A DNA stretch of 64,000 nt from Pseudarthrobacter sp. C4D7 (GTDB taxonomy: Bacteria; Actinomycetota; Actinomycetes; Actinomycetales; Micrococcaceae). Positions 53,521-64,000 of the stretch are shown piece by piece (the first letter of the stretch is position 1; each line of letters opens with the position of its first letter). Where the stretch lies: contig NZ_JABFMW010000007.1 in the NCBI RefSeq assembly GCF_013359725.1, positions 1-64,000 of the forward strand, written 5' to 3'. Below the pieces are notes generated by a model that saw only the letters and a program-made list of their open reading frames with translations, was not told where the DNA came from and searched no databases. The position numbers and the translations under genes are program-made.

Positions 53521-53946
53521 ATGGGCGGCGTGGACGATCTGCTGGCAGCGTCCGACGATCGGTGGTCCGCGGCAGAACGACGGTCAGCAGGCGTCGCCGA
53601 CAAGGGACTCGGCAAAGCACTCGGGGTTTACTTCACCCTTTACTTTCCGCTCGGCCTTGCGTTGCTCTTCGGCATTGGGGTTGCACGTGGGATGCTGCTG
53701 TTCCGCGGCGAATGGGCTGACACGCTCTCCTACCTGTTCCTCGGGACTGCGCTGGCATGGCTCGGAGCCTTTTCCGGAGGCATCATCTACAACGCGAAAG
53801 TCATTCGTCCAGCCGTGGACATGGGAACGATGGGTGTCCTCATGTCCCTCACCGCCAGCGAGCAAAAACAGCTTCGACGGGAAATACTCAGCAAGGTTCC
53901 GGTGGAACCGAGGCACATCTCTGTCAAACGTGCGGCAGCGGTCTAG
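53521..53946 (+). CDS. Membrane hypothetical protein, 141 residues
   Basis: Three membrane segments are visible (about 33-52, 58-78 and 80-100). The Arg/Lys-rich C-terminus (QKQLRREILSKVPVEPRH) is cytoplasmic. No family recognised. The next gene starts directly after its stop, so they are co-transcribed. Confidence 0.55.
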   Translation: MGGVDDLLAASDDRWSAAERRSAGVADKGLGKALGVYFTLYFPLGLALLFGIGVARGMLLFRGEWADTLSYLFLGTALAWLGAFSGGIIYNAKVIRPAVDMGTMGVLMSLTASEQKQLRREILSKVPVEPRHISVKRAAAV

Positions 53947-54153
53947 ATGCGTAAAGGGCTGGCCACCCAGCTCATCGTGCTGGCGCCCCTCCTCGAGTTT
54001 CAGTTCCTGTTCCAAGTACTGAACGCGAAGTTTTCTGTCTGGTGGTGGTTCATGGGACTCCTGGCCATCGCATTTGGAGTATCCCTTATCGTCCCGGCCC
54101 GCCAATTCCGGGCCCTCGGACGGTTCCTTTCCGCCACATCAGAACTCACATAA
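53947..54153 (+). CDS. Small membrane protein, 68 residues
   Basis: ATG directly follows the upstream stop. Two membrane segments (TQLIVLAPLLEFQFLFQVL and WWWFMGLLAIAFGVSLIV) and a short basic tail. No family recognised. A strong hairpin follows. Confidence 0.55.
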   Translation: MRKGLATQLIVLAPLLEFQFLFQVLNAKFSVWWWFMGLLAIAFGVSLIVPARQFRALGRFLSATSELT

Positions 54154-54158
54154 AACAC

Positions 54159-54208
54159 GGCGCCCGCTGCCTCTGTGTCAGCTGATGGACACAGTGGCAG
54201 CGGGCGCC
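54159..54208. terminator. Very strong bidirectional hairpin terminator
   Basis: A 13-bp stem (GGCGCCCGCTGCC at 54159-54171 with GGCAGCGGGCGCC at 54196-54208) continues through a single T/T mismatch into a 7-bp stem (CTGTGTC/GACACAG) with an 8-base loop. It separates the small membrane genes from the convergent nrdF. Confidence 0.8.
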
Positions 54209-54221
54209 GGCGAGCGTTGGA

Positions 54222-55996
<1,775 letters not shown>

Positions 55997-56019
55997 GCAA
56001 AATCAACCTTTTCTGGTTG

Positions 56020-58191
56020 TCAGAGCATGCAGCTGACGCAGCCTTCCACCTCGGTCCCTTCCAGCGCGAGCTGGCGAAGGCGGATGTAGTAGATGGTCTT
56101 GATGCCCTTTTTCCAGGCGTAGATCTGGGCCTTGTTGATGTCGCGGGTGGTGGCGGTGTCCTTGAAGAACAACGTCAGCGACAGGCCCTGGTCCACGTGC
56201 TGGGTGGCGGCAGCGTAGGTGTCGATGACCTTCTCGTAGCCGATCTCGTACGCGTCCTGGTAGTACTCCAGGTTGTCGTTCGTCAGGTACGGCGCCGGGT
56301 AGTACACGCGGCCCAGCTTGCCTTCCTTGCGGATCTCGATCTTGGACGCCACCGGGTGGATCGAGGAGGTGGAGTTATTGATGTAGGAGATCGAACCGGT
56401 GGGCGGAACAGCCTGCAGGTTCTGGTTGTAGATGCCGTGCTCCATGACGGAAGCCTTCAGCGCCAGCCAGTCAGCCTGCGTGGGGATGTGCACGTCCCTG
56501 AAGAGCTCGCGGACCTTCTCGGTCTGCGGCACCCACTCCTGCTCCGTGTACTTGTCGAAGAACTCGCCGGAGGCGTACTTGGACTTTTCGAAGCCGCCGA
56601 ACGTCTGGCCGGTTTCGATGGCCAGCAGGTTGGAGGCGCGGACCGCATGGAACACCACCGAGTAGAAGTAGATGTTGGTGAAGTCCAGGCCCTCTTCGGA
56701 GCCGTAGTGGACCCGCTCGCGGGCCAGGTAGCCGTGCAGGTTCATCTGGCCCAGGCCAATGGCGTGGCTCTGGTCGTTGCCCTTGGCGATGGACGGCACC
56801 GAGGTGATGTTGGACATGTCGGACACTGCGGACAGGGACCGGATGGCCGTCTCGATGGTCAGGCCGAAGTCCGGCGAGTCCATGGTCTTGGCGATGTTCA
56901 GCGAGCCGAGGTTGCAGGAAATGTCCTTGCCGGTCTCGTCGTAGGACAGGTCATCGTTGTACGTGGTGGGCTGGGAAACCTGGAGGATTTCCGAGCACAG
57001 GTTGGACATGATGATCTTGCCGTCGATCGGGTTGGCCCGGTTCACCGTGTCCTCGAACATGATGTAGGGGTAACCGGATTCGAACTGGATCTCGGCGAGG
57101 GTCTGGAAGAACTCGCGCGCCTTGATCTTGGTCTTCTTGATCCGGGAATCGTCCACCATCTCGTAGTACTTCTCGGTGACGGAGACGTCGGAGAAGGGCA
57201 TGCCGTAGACGCGTTCCACGTCGTAGGGCGAGAACAGGTACATGTCCTCGTCCTTCTTGGCCAGCTCGAACGTGATGTCCGGGATGACGACGCCCAGCGA
57301 GAGGGTCTTGATGCGGATCTTCTCGTCAGCGTTCTCGCGCTTGGTGTCCAGGAACCGGTAGATGTCCGGGTGGTGTGCGTGCAGGTACACCGCTCCCGCA
57401 CCCTGGCGGGCACCGAGCTGGTTGGCGTAGGAGAAGCTGTCCTCGAGGAGCTTCATCACGGGGATGACGCCGGAGGACTGGTTCTCGATCTGCTTGATGG
57501 GCGCGCCCACTTCACGGATGTTGGTCAGCGCGAACGCCACGCCGCCACCGCGCTTGGAGAGCTGCAGTGCGGAGTTGATGGAGCGGCCGATCGACTCCAT
57601 GTTGTCCTCGATGCGGAGCAGGAAGCAGGAGACCAGCTCGCCGCGCTGCTTCTTGCCGGCGTTGAGGAAGGTGGGGGTGGCCGGCTGGAACCGGCCTTCG
57701 ATGATTTCATCGACCATCTGCAGTGCGAGCTGCTCATTGCCGCGGGCAAGGTGCAGGGCAACCATGCAGACGCGGTCCTCGTAGCGCTCCAGGAACCGCT
57801 TGCCGTCGAACGTCTTCAGCGTGTAGGAGGTGTAGAACTTGAAGGCGCCCAGGAAGGTCTCGAACCGGAACTTCTTCTTGTAGGCGCGGTTGAACAGCTC
57901 ACGGATGAAGTTCATCGTGTACTGGTCCAGCGTCTCGCGCTCGTAGTACTGGTTCTTCACCAGGTAGTCGAGCTTCTCTTCCAGGTCGTGGAAGAACACC
58001 GTGTTGTTGTTCACGTGCTGCAGGAAGTACTGATGGGCAGCCTCGCGGTCCGCACCGAACTGGATCTCGCCGTTGGGACCGTAGAGGTTCAGCATGGCGT
58101 TCAGCTCGTGATAGCCAAGACCCTTGTAGGCAGCGGGCATCTCCGGCTTCTCGGCCTTCGTTACTTCTGCGTCTGCGACAGTCGTGTCCAA
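56020..58191 (-). CDS. nrdE: Class Ib ribonucleotide reductase large subunit
   Basis: 723 residues. N-terminal ATP-cone absent, as in class Ib; barrel with the substrate/thiyl block [17 protein letters not shown] and [19 protein letters not shown], and C-terminal redox Cys pair in EGCVSCML for NrdH. It reduces NDPs to dNDPs. TTG 58191 has GGAG upstream and overlaps NrdI by 31 bases; ATG 58140 ([13 protein letters not shown]) is an alternative start. The 24 bases after its stop precede the homing-endonuclease remnant. Confidence 0.97.
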   Translation of the reverse strand: MDTTVADAEVTKAEKPEMPAAYKGLGYHELNAMLNLYGPNGEIQFGADREAAHQYFLQHVNNNTVFFHDLEEKLDYLVKNQYYERETLDQYTMNFIRELFNRAYKKKFRFETFLGAFKFYTSYTLKTFDGKRFLERYEDRVCMVALHLARGNEQLALQMVDEIIEGRFQPATPTFLNAGKKQRGELVSCFLLRIEDNMESIGRSINSALQLSKRGGGVAFALTNIREVGAPIKQIENQSSGVIPVMKLLEDSFSYANQLGARQGAGAVYLHAHHPDIYRFLDTKRENADEKIRIKTLSLGVVIPDITFELAKKDEDMYLFSPYDVERVYGMPFSDVSVTEKYYEMVDDSRIKKTKIKAREFFQTLAEIQFESGYPYIMFEDTVNRANPIDGKIIMSNLCSEILQVSQPTTYNDDLSYDETGKDISCNLGSLNIAKTMDSPDFGLTIETAIRSLSAVSDMSNITSVPSIAKGNDQSHAIGLGQMNLHGYLARERVHYGSEEGLDFTNIYFYSVVFHAVRASNLLAIETGQTFGGFEKSKYASGEFFDKYTEQEWVPQTEKVRELFRDVHIPTQADWLALKASVMEHGIYNQNLQAVPPTGSISYINNSTSSIHPVASKIEIRKEGKLGRVYYPAPYLTNDNLEYYQDAYEIGYEKVIDTYAAATQHVDQGLSLTLFFKDTATTRDINKAQIYAWKKGIKTIYYIRLRQLALEGTEVEGCVSCML

Positions 58192-58610
58192 AACGTCTCC
58201 AATCCTTTTTGGACCCTGGAGACGTCGTCCGGGGTTCCCATGAGTTCAAATTTGTAAAGTTGGGGCACTTTGCACTTGGCGGCCACGATGTCTGCCGCCA
58301 GGCAGTAGTTGCCCCCGAAGTTTGTGTTGCCGGCCCCAATGACGCCGCGGATCAGGTCCCTGTTCCGCGGTTCGTTCAGGAACCGGATGACCTGCTTGGG
58401 CACGGAGCCTTCTCCCCCGGTTCCCCCGTATGTGGGAAGAACCAGGACGAACGGCCGGGTGGCAACCAGGGGTGCGTCTTTGGCGTACAACGGAAGCCGG
58501 GCGAAATCAACGCCCAGCTTCCGGACGAATCGAAGGGTGTTCTCTGACGATGAGGAAAAACAGATCAGCTGGCTGTCCGTTGTGGTGGCTTCAACCGTCG
58601 ATACTGCCAC
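58161..58610 (-). CDS. nrdI: Flavodoxin-like NrdI
   Basis: 149 residues. FMN-binding patches: [32 protein letters not shown] and [21 protein letters not shown]. It supplies the oxidant to assemble the Mn2-tyrosyl cofactor of NrdF. The start is GTG 58610. Its end overlaps nrdE by 31 bases in a different frame. Confidence 0.95.
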   Translation of the reverse strand: MAVSTVEATTTDSQLICFSSSSENTLRFVRKLGVDFARLPLYAKDAPLVATRPFVLVLPTYGGTGGEGSVPKQVIRFLNEPRNRDLIRGVIGAGNTNFGGNYCLAADIVAAKCKVPQLYKFELMGTPDDVSRVQKGLETFWTRLSQTQK

Positions 58611-58652
58611 GGAAGTTACCTCGGTTCAGTGCTGGATAATGCGAAAGGGGAA

Positions 58653-58898
58653 TCAGGCGACGGAGGACACAGCCGATTCGGCGAGCCCGGCGATCTTGTC
58701 CGGGCGGAAGCCGGACCAGTGGTCCTGGTCCGTGACCACGACAGGTGCCTGCATGTATCCGAGGGCCTTGAGGCGCTCCAGGGCCTCAGCGTCCTGGGAG
58801 ATGTCAACGCTCTCGTAAGCGATGCCCTTCTTGTCAAGCGCGCGGTAGGTCGCGTTGCACTGAACGCAGGCCGGTTTCGTGTAGACCGTGACAGTCAT
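58653..58898 (-). CDS. nrdH: Glutaredoxin-like NrdH
   Basis: 81 residues, MTVTVYTKPACVQCNATYRAL with the redox CVQC motif and the SGFRPDKI loop of NrdH redoxins. It donates electrons to NrdE from thioredoxin reductase. It is the first gene of nrdHIEF. Confidence 0.97.
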   Translation of the reverse strand: MTVTVYTKPACVQCNATYRALDKKGIAYESVDISQDAEALERLKALGYMQAPVVVTDQDHWSGFRPDKIAGLAESAVSSVA

Positions 58899-59061
58899 AT
58901 TCCCAATCCCCTTGTGTAAGTCTGCTCTTGCTGGAGACCACGGCCAGCAGGTCCGTCTCCGATGCTGCCCGGGGCTTCCGGCCTACTCAGCCAGTTGCTT
59001 CCCGAAACCAAATGTGCATCTGTCCGGGCCCCGTTCTGCATGGCGCCCGTTCCGTAAATCG

Positions 59062-59109
59062 ATACTACATCTAGTGCGGAGCGGCCGCATTGACCCCTAG
59101 ATGATGTAT
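59062..59109 (-). promoter_or_regulatory. Tandem NrdR boxes
   Basis: ATACTACATCTAGTGC (59062-59077) and CCCCTAGATGATGTAT (59094-59109), both near the NrdR palindrome ACACTATATATAGTGT. Their starts are 32 bases apart, three helical turns, the typical spacing for cooperative NrdR binding. They lie 164 bases upstream of the nrdH start. Confidence 0.75.
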
Positions 59110-59190
59110 TACAAGTATGTCATTCCCTGCACGTTTAATCCACAGGCAGGCCCTGCTTAAATCGCCTGAAACACGGTCTTTTGGCGATCC

Positions 59191-59211
59191 CCGTCCACAC
59201 CCTGTGGACGG
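59191..59211. other. Perfect hairpin in the nrd upstream region
   Basis: CCGTCCACA (59191-59199), loop CCC, TGTGGACGG (59203-59211). A longer-range pair ATCGCC (59161-59166) with GGCGAT (59183-59188) lies next to it. The stretch 59110-59282 has no coding evidence and may be a structured leader or small RNA. Confidence 0.4.
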
Positions 59212-59282
59212 AGTTGCACACATTTGCACACTGCGCGTGTCGTGTTTTTCCGGCGTGTCGCAATGTGGTCCGCCGCACGCGA

Positions 59283-59322
59283 AAGGGCCCGTGGACACAA
59301 CATGCAGTGTCCACGGGCCCTT
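59283..59322 (-). terminator. Strong hairpin terminator of the tspO operon
   Basis: A 16-bp perfect stem, AAGGGCCCGTGGACAC (59283-59298) with GTGTCCACGGGCCCTT (59307-59322) and loop AACATGCA. On the minus strand it is followed by TTTCGCG, as expected 3' of the tspO gene. Confidence 0.75.
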
Positions 59323-59368
59323 CGGATGTCCGGGAGGCCGTCCAGGAACGGCCGCGGGAGCCGGCGGC

Positions 59369-59890
59369 CTAGGGCTTGCCCGGATTGAGCCTGGCAATAG
59401 CGGTGGAGAGGACGGTGGCAAAGCCGCACCATGCCGCGTAGGGAGCCAGCGATATCCCCGCGGCGCGGTTCAGCTGGTAGGTCCGCCGCACCAGGTCGGC
59501 ACTGCTGGCCGCCAGGACGGCTGCCTCGGCGGCAGCCAGCCAGGGCCGGCGGGAGCGCCAGAAGAACCAGCTCCACGAAGCGTTGAGGACCAGGTTGGCG
59601 GCCAGGGCTCCCCGGTATGAACGGAGCGCCCGGCCGTGGTCCTTCCCGGCCGCGTCCGGAGCGTCAGAGGCCCGGTCCAGCTCCGCCGCACTGTCGAGTG
59701 CGGCGGCTGACGTCACCGCCAGGTCCGCATACAAGGCCGTCCACACCAACGGGAAAGCAATGGCGGGCGGCTGCCACTCCGGTTTCCGCAGCTTCAGGTA
59801 CCAGCTGCTCCGGGGATCCGTCGCCAGGCCGCCCGCCGCGGACGTGGCAACCGTCGCGGCGGCGGTCCACGCCAACGTCTTCAATCTCAT
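59369..59890 (-). CDS. tspO: TspO/MBR family protein
   Basis: 173 residues with five predicted membrane helices and the family block WYLKLRKPEWQPPAIAFPLVWTALY (given as WYLKLRKPEWQPP and FPLVWTALY) plus LNASWSWFFWRSRRP and YAAWCGFATVLS. ATG 59890 has AGGAGG upstream. TspO binds porphyrins or sterols and is often linked to stress or light. The four genes upstream, running toward it, are lipid- or flavin-modifying, and it is the last of that run. Confidence 0.9.
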   Translation of the reverse strand: MRLKTLAWTAAATVATSAAGGLATDPRSSWYLKLRKPEWQPPAIAFPLVWTALYADLAVTSAAALDSAAELDRASDAPDAAGKDHGRALRSYRGALAANLVLNASWSWFFWRSRRPWLAAAEAAVLAASSADLVRRTYQLNRAAGISLAPYAAWCGFATVLSTAIARLNPGKP

Positions 59891-59939
59891 GCTTCCTCCT
59901 TCTTGCCCAACCGGTACCCCACCGGGTTGCCGGTGCAAA

Positions 59940-61316
59940 TTACAGCTGCGCCTCCCGGCGGTCCAGCACAATCTGCTGGACGTCCAGGTATCCGGACTGG
60001 AAACCGGCCCGCGAGTAGCAAAGGTAGAACAGCCACATCCGCTGGAACACGGCGTCGAAGCCCAGCTCCCCCACCTCGCGGGAGCGGGCCAGAAAGCGTT
60101 CTTCCCACAGCCGCAGCGTGGCGGCGTAGTGGTCGCCCATGCCCATCCGCTCACGGACCCGCAGGGTGGTGTGCTGCTGGGTCACGCCCTCGATGGCCCG
60201 GACGGAAGGCAGGAAGCCGCCGGGGAAGATGTACTTGTGCACCCAGGTGTAGGCGTTGCGGGTGGCCAGCATGCGCCCGTGCGGCATGGTGATGGCCTGG
60301 ATAGCCACCTTTCCGCCCGGTGCCAGGACGCGGTCGATCGTCTGGAAGTAGATGGGCCAGTACTCGTAGCCCACGGCCTCGATCATCTCGACCGACACCA
60401 CGGCGTCGTACTCCCCCTCCACGGCGCGGTAATCCTGCAGGGCCACGGTCACGCGGTCCGAGAATCCGGCCTTTTCGATCCGCTCCTGTGCCAGCGCCTG
60501 CTGCTCGCTGGACAGGGTGACGCTGTAGACGGTGGCGCCACGGGCTGCGGCGCGGAGGGCAAGCTCGCCCCAGCCGGTGCCGATTTCCAGCAGCCGGGTC
60601 CCCTCCCCTACGCCTGCTTTGTCCAGCAGGCGGTCGATCTTCGCCTGCTGCGCCCCCGCCAGGGCATCCCACTCAACGCCGGAGAGCGGCCCTGCCCCGT
60701 CCGGGAACAGTGCCGAGGAATAGCTCATGGTGGTGTCCAGGAAATTGGAGAAGAGATCGTTGGACAGGTCGTAGTGCCGAGAGATGTTGCTGCGGGTGTT
60801 TTGTTCGGCGTTGCGTTCCTGGCGAGGCGTCCGCGGCAGGTACAGCGAGCGCAGCTTCTGCAGCGGCATGGGGATCAGCGTGTCCACCGAGGCGGCGAAG
60901 ACTTCCAGCAGCGCGGCCAGGTCTGATGCCTCCCAGTCGCCGGCCATGAAGGACTCTCCCAGCCCGATCAGCCCGTTGTCGCCAATGCGGGCCTCAAAAG
61001 CGGCCGGCCGCAGCATGGTCATCACGGGGGCGTCCGGTCCGCCCGTTCCCAGGACTGAACCGTCAGGGTATTGGACGCGCAGCGGCAGCCGCTTGATTGC
61101 ACCCCTGAACATGAGGCCCGCGGCTTTGCCGGCAACATCGGCTTTGAGGCCCGACGGCGGCTGGGCAACACCGGGCCACAGTGCGGGATCGATGGTGGCC
61201 GGCGCAGCCGGGACACCGTCGGCGGTCCACGTTGCGGGGGTGTGCGTGGCGGCCTGGCCGTGGGCGTTGTGGTCGACGGAAGCCGGAGCGGTTCCGTTGT
61301 CGTCAGTCATTGTCAT
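59940..61316 (-). CDS. cfa: SAM-dependent cyclopropane-fatty-acid synthase family methyltransferase
   Basis: 458 residues. N-terminal lipid-binding domain, then SAM domain with LLEIGTGWGELALRAAARGA, SVEMIEAVGYEYW and the C-terminal HYAATLRLWEERF. Conserved Cys/Tyr positions of CFA synthases are not individually checked. It methylates unsaturated lipid acyl chains. Its ATG is overlapped by the DUF1365 stop (four bases), so they are coupled. Whether it makes cyclopropane or methylated/furan fatty acids is not decided. Confidence 0.9.
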   Translation of the reverse strand: MTMTDDNGTAPASVDHNAHGQAATHTPATWTADGVPAAPATIDPALWPGVAQPPSGLKADVAGKAAGLMFRGAIKRLPLRVQYPDGSVLGTGGPDAPVMTMLRPAAFEARIGDNGLIGLGESFMAGDWEASDLAALLEVFAASVDTLIPMPLQKLRSLYLPRTPRQERNAEQNTRSNISRHYDLSNDLFSNFLDTTMSYSSALFPDGAGPLSGVEWDALAGAQQAKIDRLLDKAGVGEGTRLLEIGTGWGELALRAAARGATVYSVTLSSEQQALAQERIEKAGFSDRVTVALQDYRAVEGEYDAVVSVEMIEAVGYEYWPIYFQTIDRVLAPGGKVAIQAITMPHGRMLATRNAYTWVHKYIFPGGFLPSVRAIEGVTQQHTTLRVRERMGMGDHYAATLRLWEERFLARSREVGELGFDAVFQRMWLFYLCYSRAGFQSGYLDVQQIVLDRREAQL

Positions 61317-62038
61317 TGAACTGCCTCCTGTGAGGGGTGATGTGGTCTGGCAACGACGGGCAGGCGTCTTGCCCAGAGTTTAATGCCCTGGACCCGGATC
61401 AGGGCGGATACCAGCAGCGGCGCGGCCGGCACCGTCAAGGCGGCCGCAAGGATATTGGCAACGGTGGCCGGCTTGCGGCGGCCGTCCATGGTGGCCACGA
61501 AGGGACGCTGCCCTTCACGTTCCAGGACGATGGACACCGCAAGCCTGTCCCCGGGGGCGGGGAGTTTCATCCGGTACTGCCCGTCGACGTCGTTGAAAGG
61601 TGAAACGTAGAACTCTTTCGGCACCGAGGCACGGCCGTCCGGCCCGGTTTGCAGCAGGTAGCAGTGCCGCTCGCCGTAGGTGTTGTGGACCTCAGCCACC
61701 ACGCACAGGAGTTCACCGGTGGAGCGGTAGCACCAGAAGAGGCTGAGCGGGTTGAAGACGTAGCCAAAAACCCTGGCACTGGCCAGCATGTGGATGGCGC
61801 CGCCGTCGGGCTCCAGCCCTTGGGTCCGCAGGTACCGTTCCACGTTGGACCGGATGCCTGCGTGCGGGTCACCCAGGTGGTCCCCGGCGCGGAACACCGC
61901 CAGGGGGCGCAGCAGCAGCGGCAGCCGGGGCAGGTTGTCCACGTCCACCAGCCAGCTGTAGCTCCGGTAGGTGAAGGAGTTCTTCAACGGGGTGCGCCGC
62001 ACATGGGAGATGGACGTGCGGTAGATCGAGGCGTCCAT
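61313..62038 (-). CDS. DUF1365 family protein
   Basis: 241 residues. Family features: IYRTSISHVRRTPLKNSFTYRSYSWLVDVD at the N-terminus, VFGYVFNPLSLFWCYRSTGEL and NTYGERHCYLL. DUF1365 genes are regularly clustered with a cfa-type methyltransferase and an FAD-dependent amine-oxidase-like gene, as here; its biochemical role is not established. It begins two bases after the oxidoreductase stop. Confidence 0.9.
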   Translation of the reverse strand: MDASIYRTSISHVRRTPLKNSFTYRSYSWLVDVDNLPRLPLLLRPLAVFRAGDHLGDPHAGIRSNVERYLRTQGLEPDGGAIHMLASARVFGYVFNPLSLFWCYRSTGELLCVVAEVHNTYGERHCYLLQTGPDGRASVPKEFYVSPFNDVDGQYRMKLPAPGDRLAVSIVLEREGQRPFVATMDGRRKPATVANILAAALTVPAAPLLVSALIRVQGIKLWARRLPVVARPHHPSQEAVQ

Positions 62039-62040
62039 GG

Positions 62041-63438
62041 TCAGACGGGTTCTGCGGACAGCAGTTCCCGCTCCCCCTCGCCGGTTGGGTCCGTGGAGTC
62101 CCCGGCCCGGGCCACCGGCCAGGTGCGGCCCAGTTTCTCCGCGGCGCGGACGCCGGAGAGGGCGCCGTCCTCGTGGAAGCCCCAGCCGAGGTACGCCCCG
62201 GCGTAGGCGATCCGGCCGTCGCTGATTGCGGCGATGGCCTGCTGGGCCTTCAGGGAATCAGGGGTGTACTGCGGGTGTTCGTACACCATGCGTTCCAGCA
62301 CGGCACTGTCCGAGATCAGCTCGGATTCACCCAGGCTGACCAGGTATGGGAGCCCGTCTGCAGGCTCGAGCCGCTGCAGCCGGGTGAGGTCGTAACTGAC
62401 CAGCACTTTGTCGGGGCGCGCATCGCATGCCGGGAGCCGGTAGTTCCACGACGCCCTGGCGTTGTCCGCCGCGGGCAGCACCGCAGGGTCCTGGTGGAAC
62501 ACCGTGTGGTTCACCGAGTACGGCATCCCGCCCAGGGCTTCCTTCTCCGCCGGTGTGGCGTCGGCCAGGAAGCCGAGGGCCTGTGCCGGATGGGTTGCGA
62601 TCACCACGGCGTCAAAGTCTTCCGTACCGCCGGCCGTTGCCAGTTCCACGCCATCGGGTTGGCGCCGGACGGCGGTCACGGGGGTGCCAAGGCGTACGTC
62701 GGGCAGCGTGGCGGCAAGCTTTTCGACGTACCGTGCCGATCCGCCGGTTACGGTGCGCCACTGCGGCGAGCCTTTGAGGCCCAGCATGCCGTGGTGGCCC
62801 AGGAACGTGAAGAGGTACCGTGCCGGGTAGGCCAGTGCGGTGGTGGGATCGCAGGACCAGACGGCGCTGACCACCGGAGTCATGAAGTGGGAAATGAAAT
62901 AGGCGCTGAACTTCTCCCGCGCCAGGAATTGGCCAAGCGTCAGTTCCGGGACCTCAACGTCGCCACTGACGGCCGACGGCGGCGCCGTCCTGAGCAGTTC
63001 CCGCGCTTTCCGGTAAAAACGGGTGACTTCGAGCAGCATCAGCAGGTAGCGGCCGCGCAGCAGGCTGGACGGCCGGGCGATGATCCCCCGTGCTCCGTCA
63101 CGGGCACCGGCGTATTCAAGTCCGCAGCCGTCGCAGCGGATGGACATGCTCATCTCGGAGTCCTGGGTTTCGACGCCCAGCTCGGCGAACAACCGCAGGA
63201 GGGTGGGGTAGGTACGTTCGTTGTGCACGATGAATCCCGTGTCCACCCCGAGGGCGCTTCCGTCGGCCTGTGGCATGTCATGGGTGTGGGCGTGGCCGCC
63301 CAGCCTGGCATCTGCCTCGAAGAGGGTGACGTCGTCCTGCCTGTTCAATACGTAGGCGGCGGTCAATCCGGCCACCCCGCTGCCGATCACGGCTATGCGC
63401 CGCCGGCCGCCTGCACTTACTGCTGGGTCAAGTGACAC
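62041..63438 (-). CDS. FAD-dependent amine-oxidase-type oxidoreductase
   Basis: 465 residues. Rossmann FAD-binding motif IAVIGSGVAGLTAAYVLNRQ, then HTHDMPQADGSALGVDTGFIVHNERTYPTL (NAD(P)-binding Rossmann-like amino-oxidase family) and C-terminal FAD-contact DGRIAYAGAYLGWGFHEDG. GTG 63438 has GGAGG eight bases upstream and was chosen over a longer frame from 63552. The group FAD-oxidase, DUF1365, cfa is a conserved set, possibly for desaturating or oxidising lipid acyl chains before methylation. Confidence 0.88.
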   Translation of the reverse strand: MSLDPAVSAGGRRRIAVIGSGVAGLTAAYVLNRQDDVTLFEADARLGGHAHTHDMPQADGSALGVDTGFIVHNERTYPTLLRLFAELGVETQDSEMSMSIRCDGCGLEYAGARDGARGIIARPSSLLRGRYLLMLLEVTRFYRKARELLRTAPPSAVSGDVEVPELTLGQFLAREKFSAYFISHFMTPVVSAVWSCDPTTALAYPARYLFTFLGHHGMLGLKGSPQWRTVTGGSARYVEKLAATLPDVRLGTPVTAVRRQPDGVELATAGGTEDFDAVVIATHPAQALGFLADATPAEKEALGGMPYSVNHTVFHQDPAVLPAADNARASWNYRLPACDARPDKVLVSYDLTRLQRLEPADGLPYLVSLGESELISDSAVLERMVYEHPQYTPDSLKAQQAIAAISDGRIAYAGAYLGWGFHEDGALSGVRAAEKLGRTWPVARAGDSTDPTGEGERELLSAEPV

Positions 63439-63534
63439 TTCATGCTCCTCCGCTGAACATTTGCCGCTGCGCTGGTTGTACAGATGGCAATTCGGCGCGG
63501 TCGAAGCGCCGGATGGGTGCAGTACTGTGAACTG

Positions 63535-64000
63535 GTGGTAAATCCCGTGCACCTGAAGACCCTACTGGAGGTCACACGGCTGGGCTCGTTCGCCGCGGCG
63601 GCAGCGACGCTGGGTTACACCGCCTCTGCCGTTTCACAGCAGATGTCCGCGTTGGAGCGGGAAACGGGCGTAACCCTCTTCCAGCGGTCGGCACGTGCCG
63701 TGATCCCTACGGAAGCCGCCGTCGTCATGACCCGGCATGCTGCGAAGGTGCTCACTGACATCGAAGCGCTGATGGCCGCCGCGTCCCGCACGCAGGAGGC
63801 CGGAAGCCAGGAGCTGCGGCTGGGCATCTTTCCCAGCCTGGCCACCTATGTCCTGCCGCGGATCCTCAAGAATCCTGCGTGGAAGGACCTTGGCATCGAC
63901 CTGCGGGTTTCCGTCGCCGAACCGGGGCAGACCATCCAGGGGCTGCGGACCGGCGGCGACCTGGACCTGGCCGTGGTGTTCCAGGTGGGACAGACCGGGT
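63535..64000 (+). CDS. LysR family transcriptional regulator (runs off the window)
   Basis: An open frame to the window edge. N-terminal HTH (HLKTLLEVTRLGSFAAAAATLGYTASAVSQQMSALERETG, shortened here as LLEVTRLGSFAAAAATLG and SAVSQQMSALERETG), then the start of the effector domain. GTG 63535 or GTG 63547 is the start. It is divergent from the oxidoreductase with a 96-base gap, the usual place of a LysR operator, so it probably controls this lipid operon. Confidence 0.88.
   Translation, partial: MVNPVHLKTLLEVTRLGSFAAAAATLGYTASAVSQQMSALERETGVTLFQRSARAVIPTEAAVVMTRHAAKVLTDIEALMAAASRTQEAGSQELRLGIFPSLATYVLPRILKNPAWKDLGIDLRVSVAEPGQTIQGLRTGGDLDLAVVFQVGQTG

Noticed and set aside
56017..58257. A 746-codon plus-strand frame opposite nrdE
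   Set aside because: High-GC shadow of nrdE; the protein is repetitive Val/Leu/Gly with no domain, and nrdE is unmistakable.
59137..59147. DnaA-box-like TAATCCACA near nrdH
   Set aside because: A single imperfect copy; no cluster of boxes.

Overview
The window is about 66 percent GC and carries class Ib nrdHIEF, a DUF3090 protein, MalF/MalG-type sugar permeases without their own ATPase, a ydaO-type riboswitch ahead of a LysM/NlpC hydrolase, many GTG starts and 4-bp GTGA/ATGA overlaps. This fits a soil actinobacterium of the Micrococcaceae (Arthrobacter/Pseudarthrobacter type). No rRNA, tRNA, CRISPR array, prophage or insertion sequence was seen.

Layout. 1-6.1 kb: cell-wall hydrolases (one with a c-di-AMP riboswitch), selO, a DinB-type protein, small unknowns and a GNAT acetyltransferase. 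6.1-34.0 kb: a stress/dormancy island with six universal stress proteins (USPs), four P-type ATPases (one interrupted by an in-frame stop), an Hsp20, a PEP synthase, an FMN-binding PNPOx-like protein, a DUF4389 membrane protein, a polysaccharide deacetylase, and a response regulator/sensor kinase pair that looks like mycobacterial DevR(DosR)/DevS. 34.0-38.6 kb: HNH endonuclease, alpha/beta hydrolase, DUF3090 and a PspA-like protein. 38.7-46.2 kb: an IclR-controlled uronate/aldarate operon (uronate dehydrogenase, ABC importer, glucarate dehydratase-like enzyme and an unknown probable TIM-barrel protein). 46.3-54.2 kb: small membrane proteins, a Nat-type ABC exporter, two lipoproteins and two frameshifted small genes. 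54.2-59.1 kb: nrdHIEF with a damaged GIY-YIG homing endonuclease between nrdE and nrdF and tandem NrdR boxes upstream. 59.4-64.0 kb: a tspO, cfa, DUF1365, FAD-oxidoreductase operon divergent from a LysR regulator.

Main result. The intergenic gaps of the 6-33 kb island repeatedly contain a 14-bp near-palindrome close to GKGACCTTYGGCCC, related to the mycobacterial DosR box. In eight of the nine clearest sites a hexamer of form NANNNT starts exactly 24 bases past the box, as expected for an activator box centred near -42.5. In three genes the start codon itself falls at or within one base of the predicted +1, suggesting leaderless mRNAs. With the DevR-like DNA-binding helix encoded in the same island, this points to a self-contained DosR-type regulon. 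The boxes and spacings were counted by eye and need a genome-wide motif scan.

Several genes carry single lesions (in-frame stops at 25557 and 55949, frameshifts near 30160, 50182 and 50491). They may be real decay or sequence errors, and read-level checks would decide.
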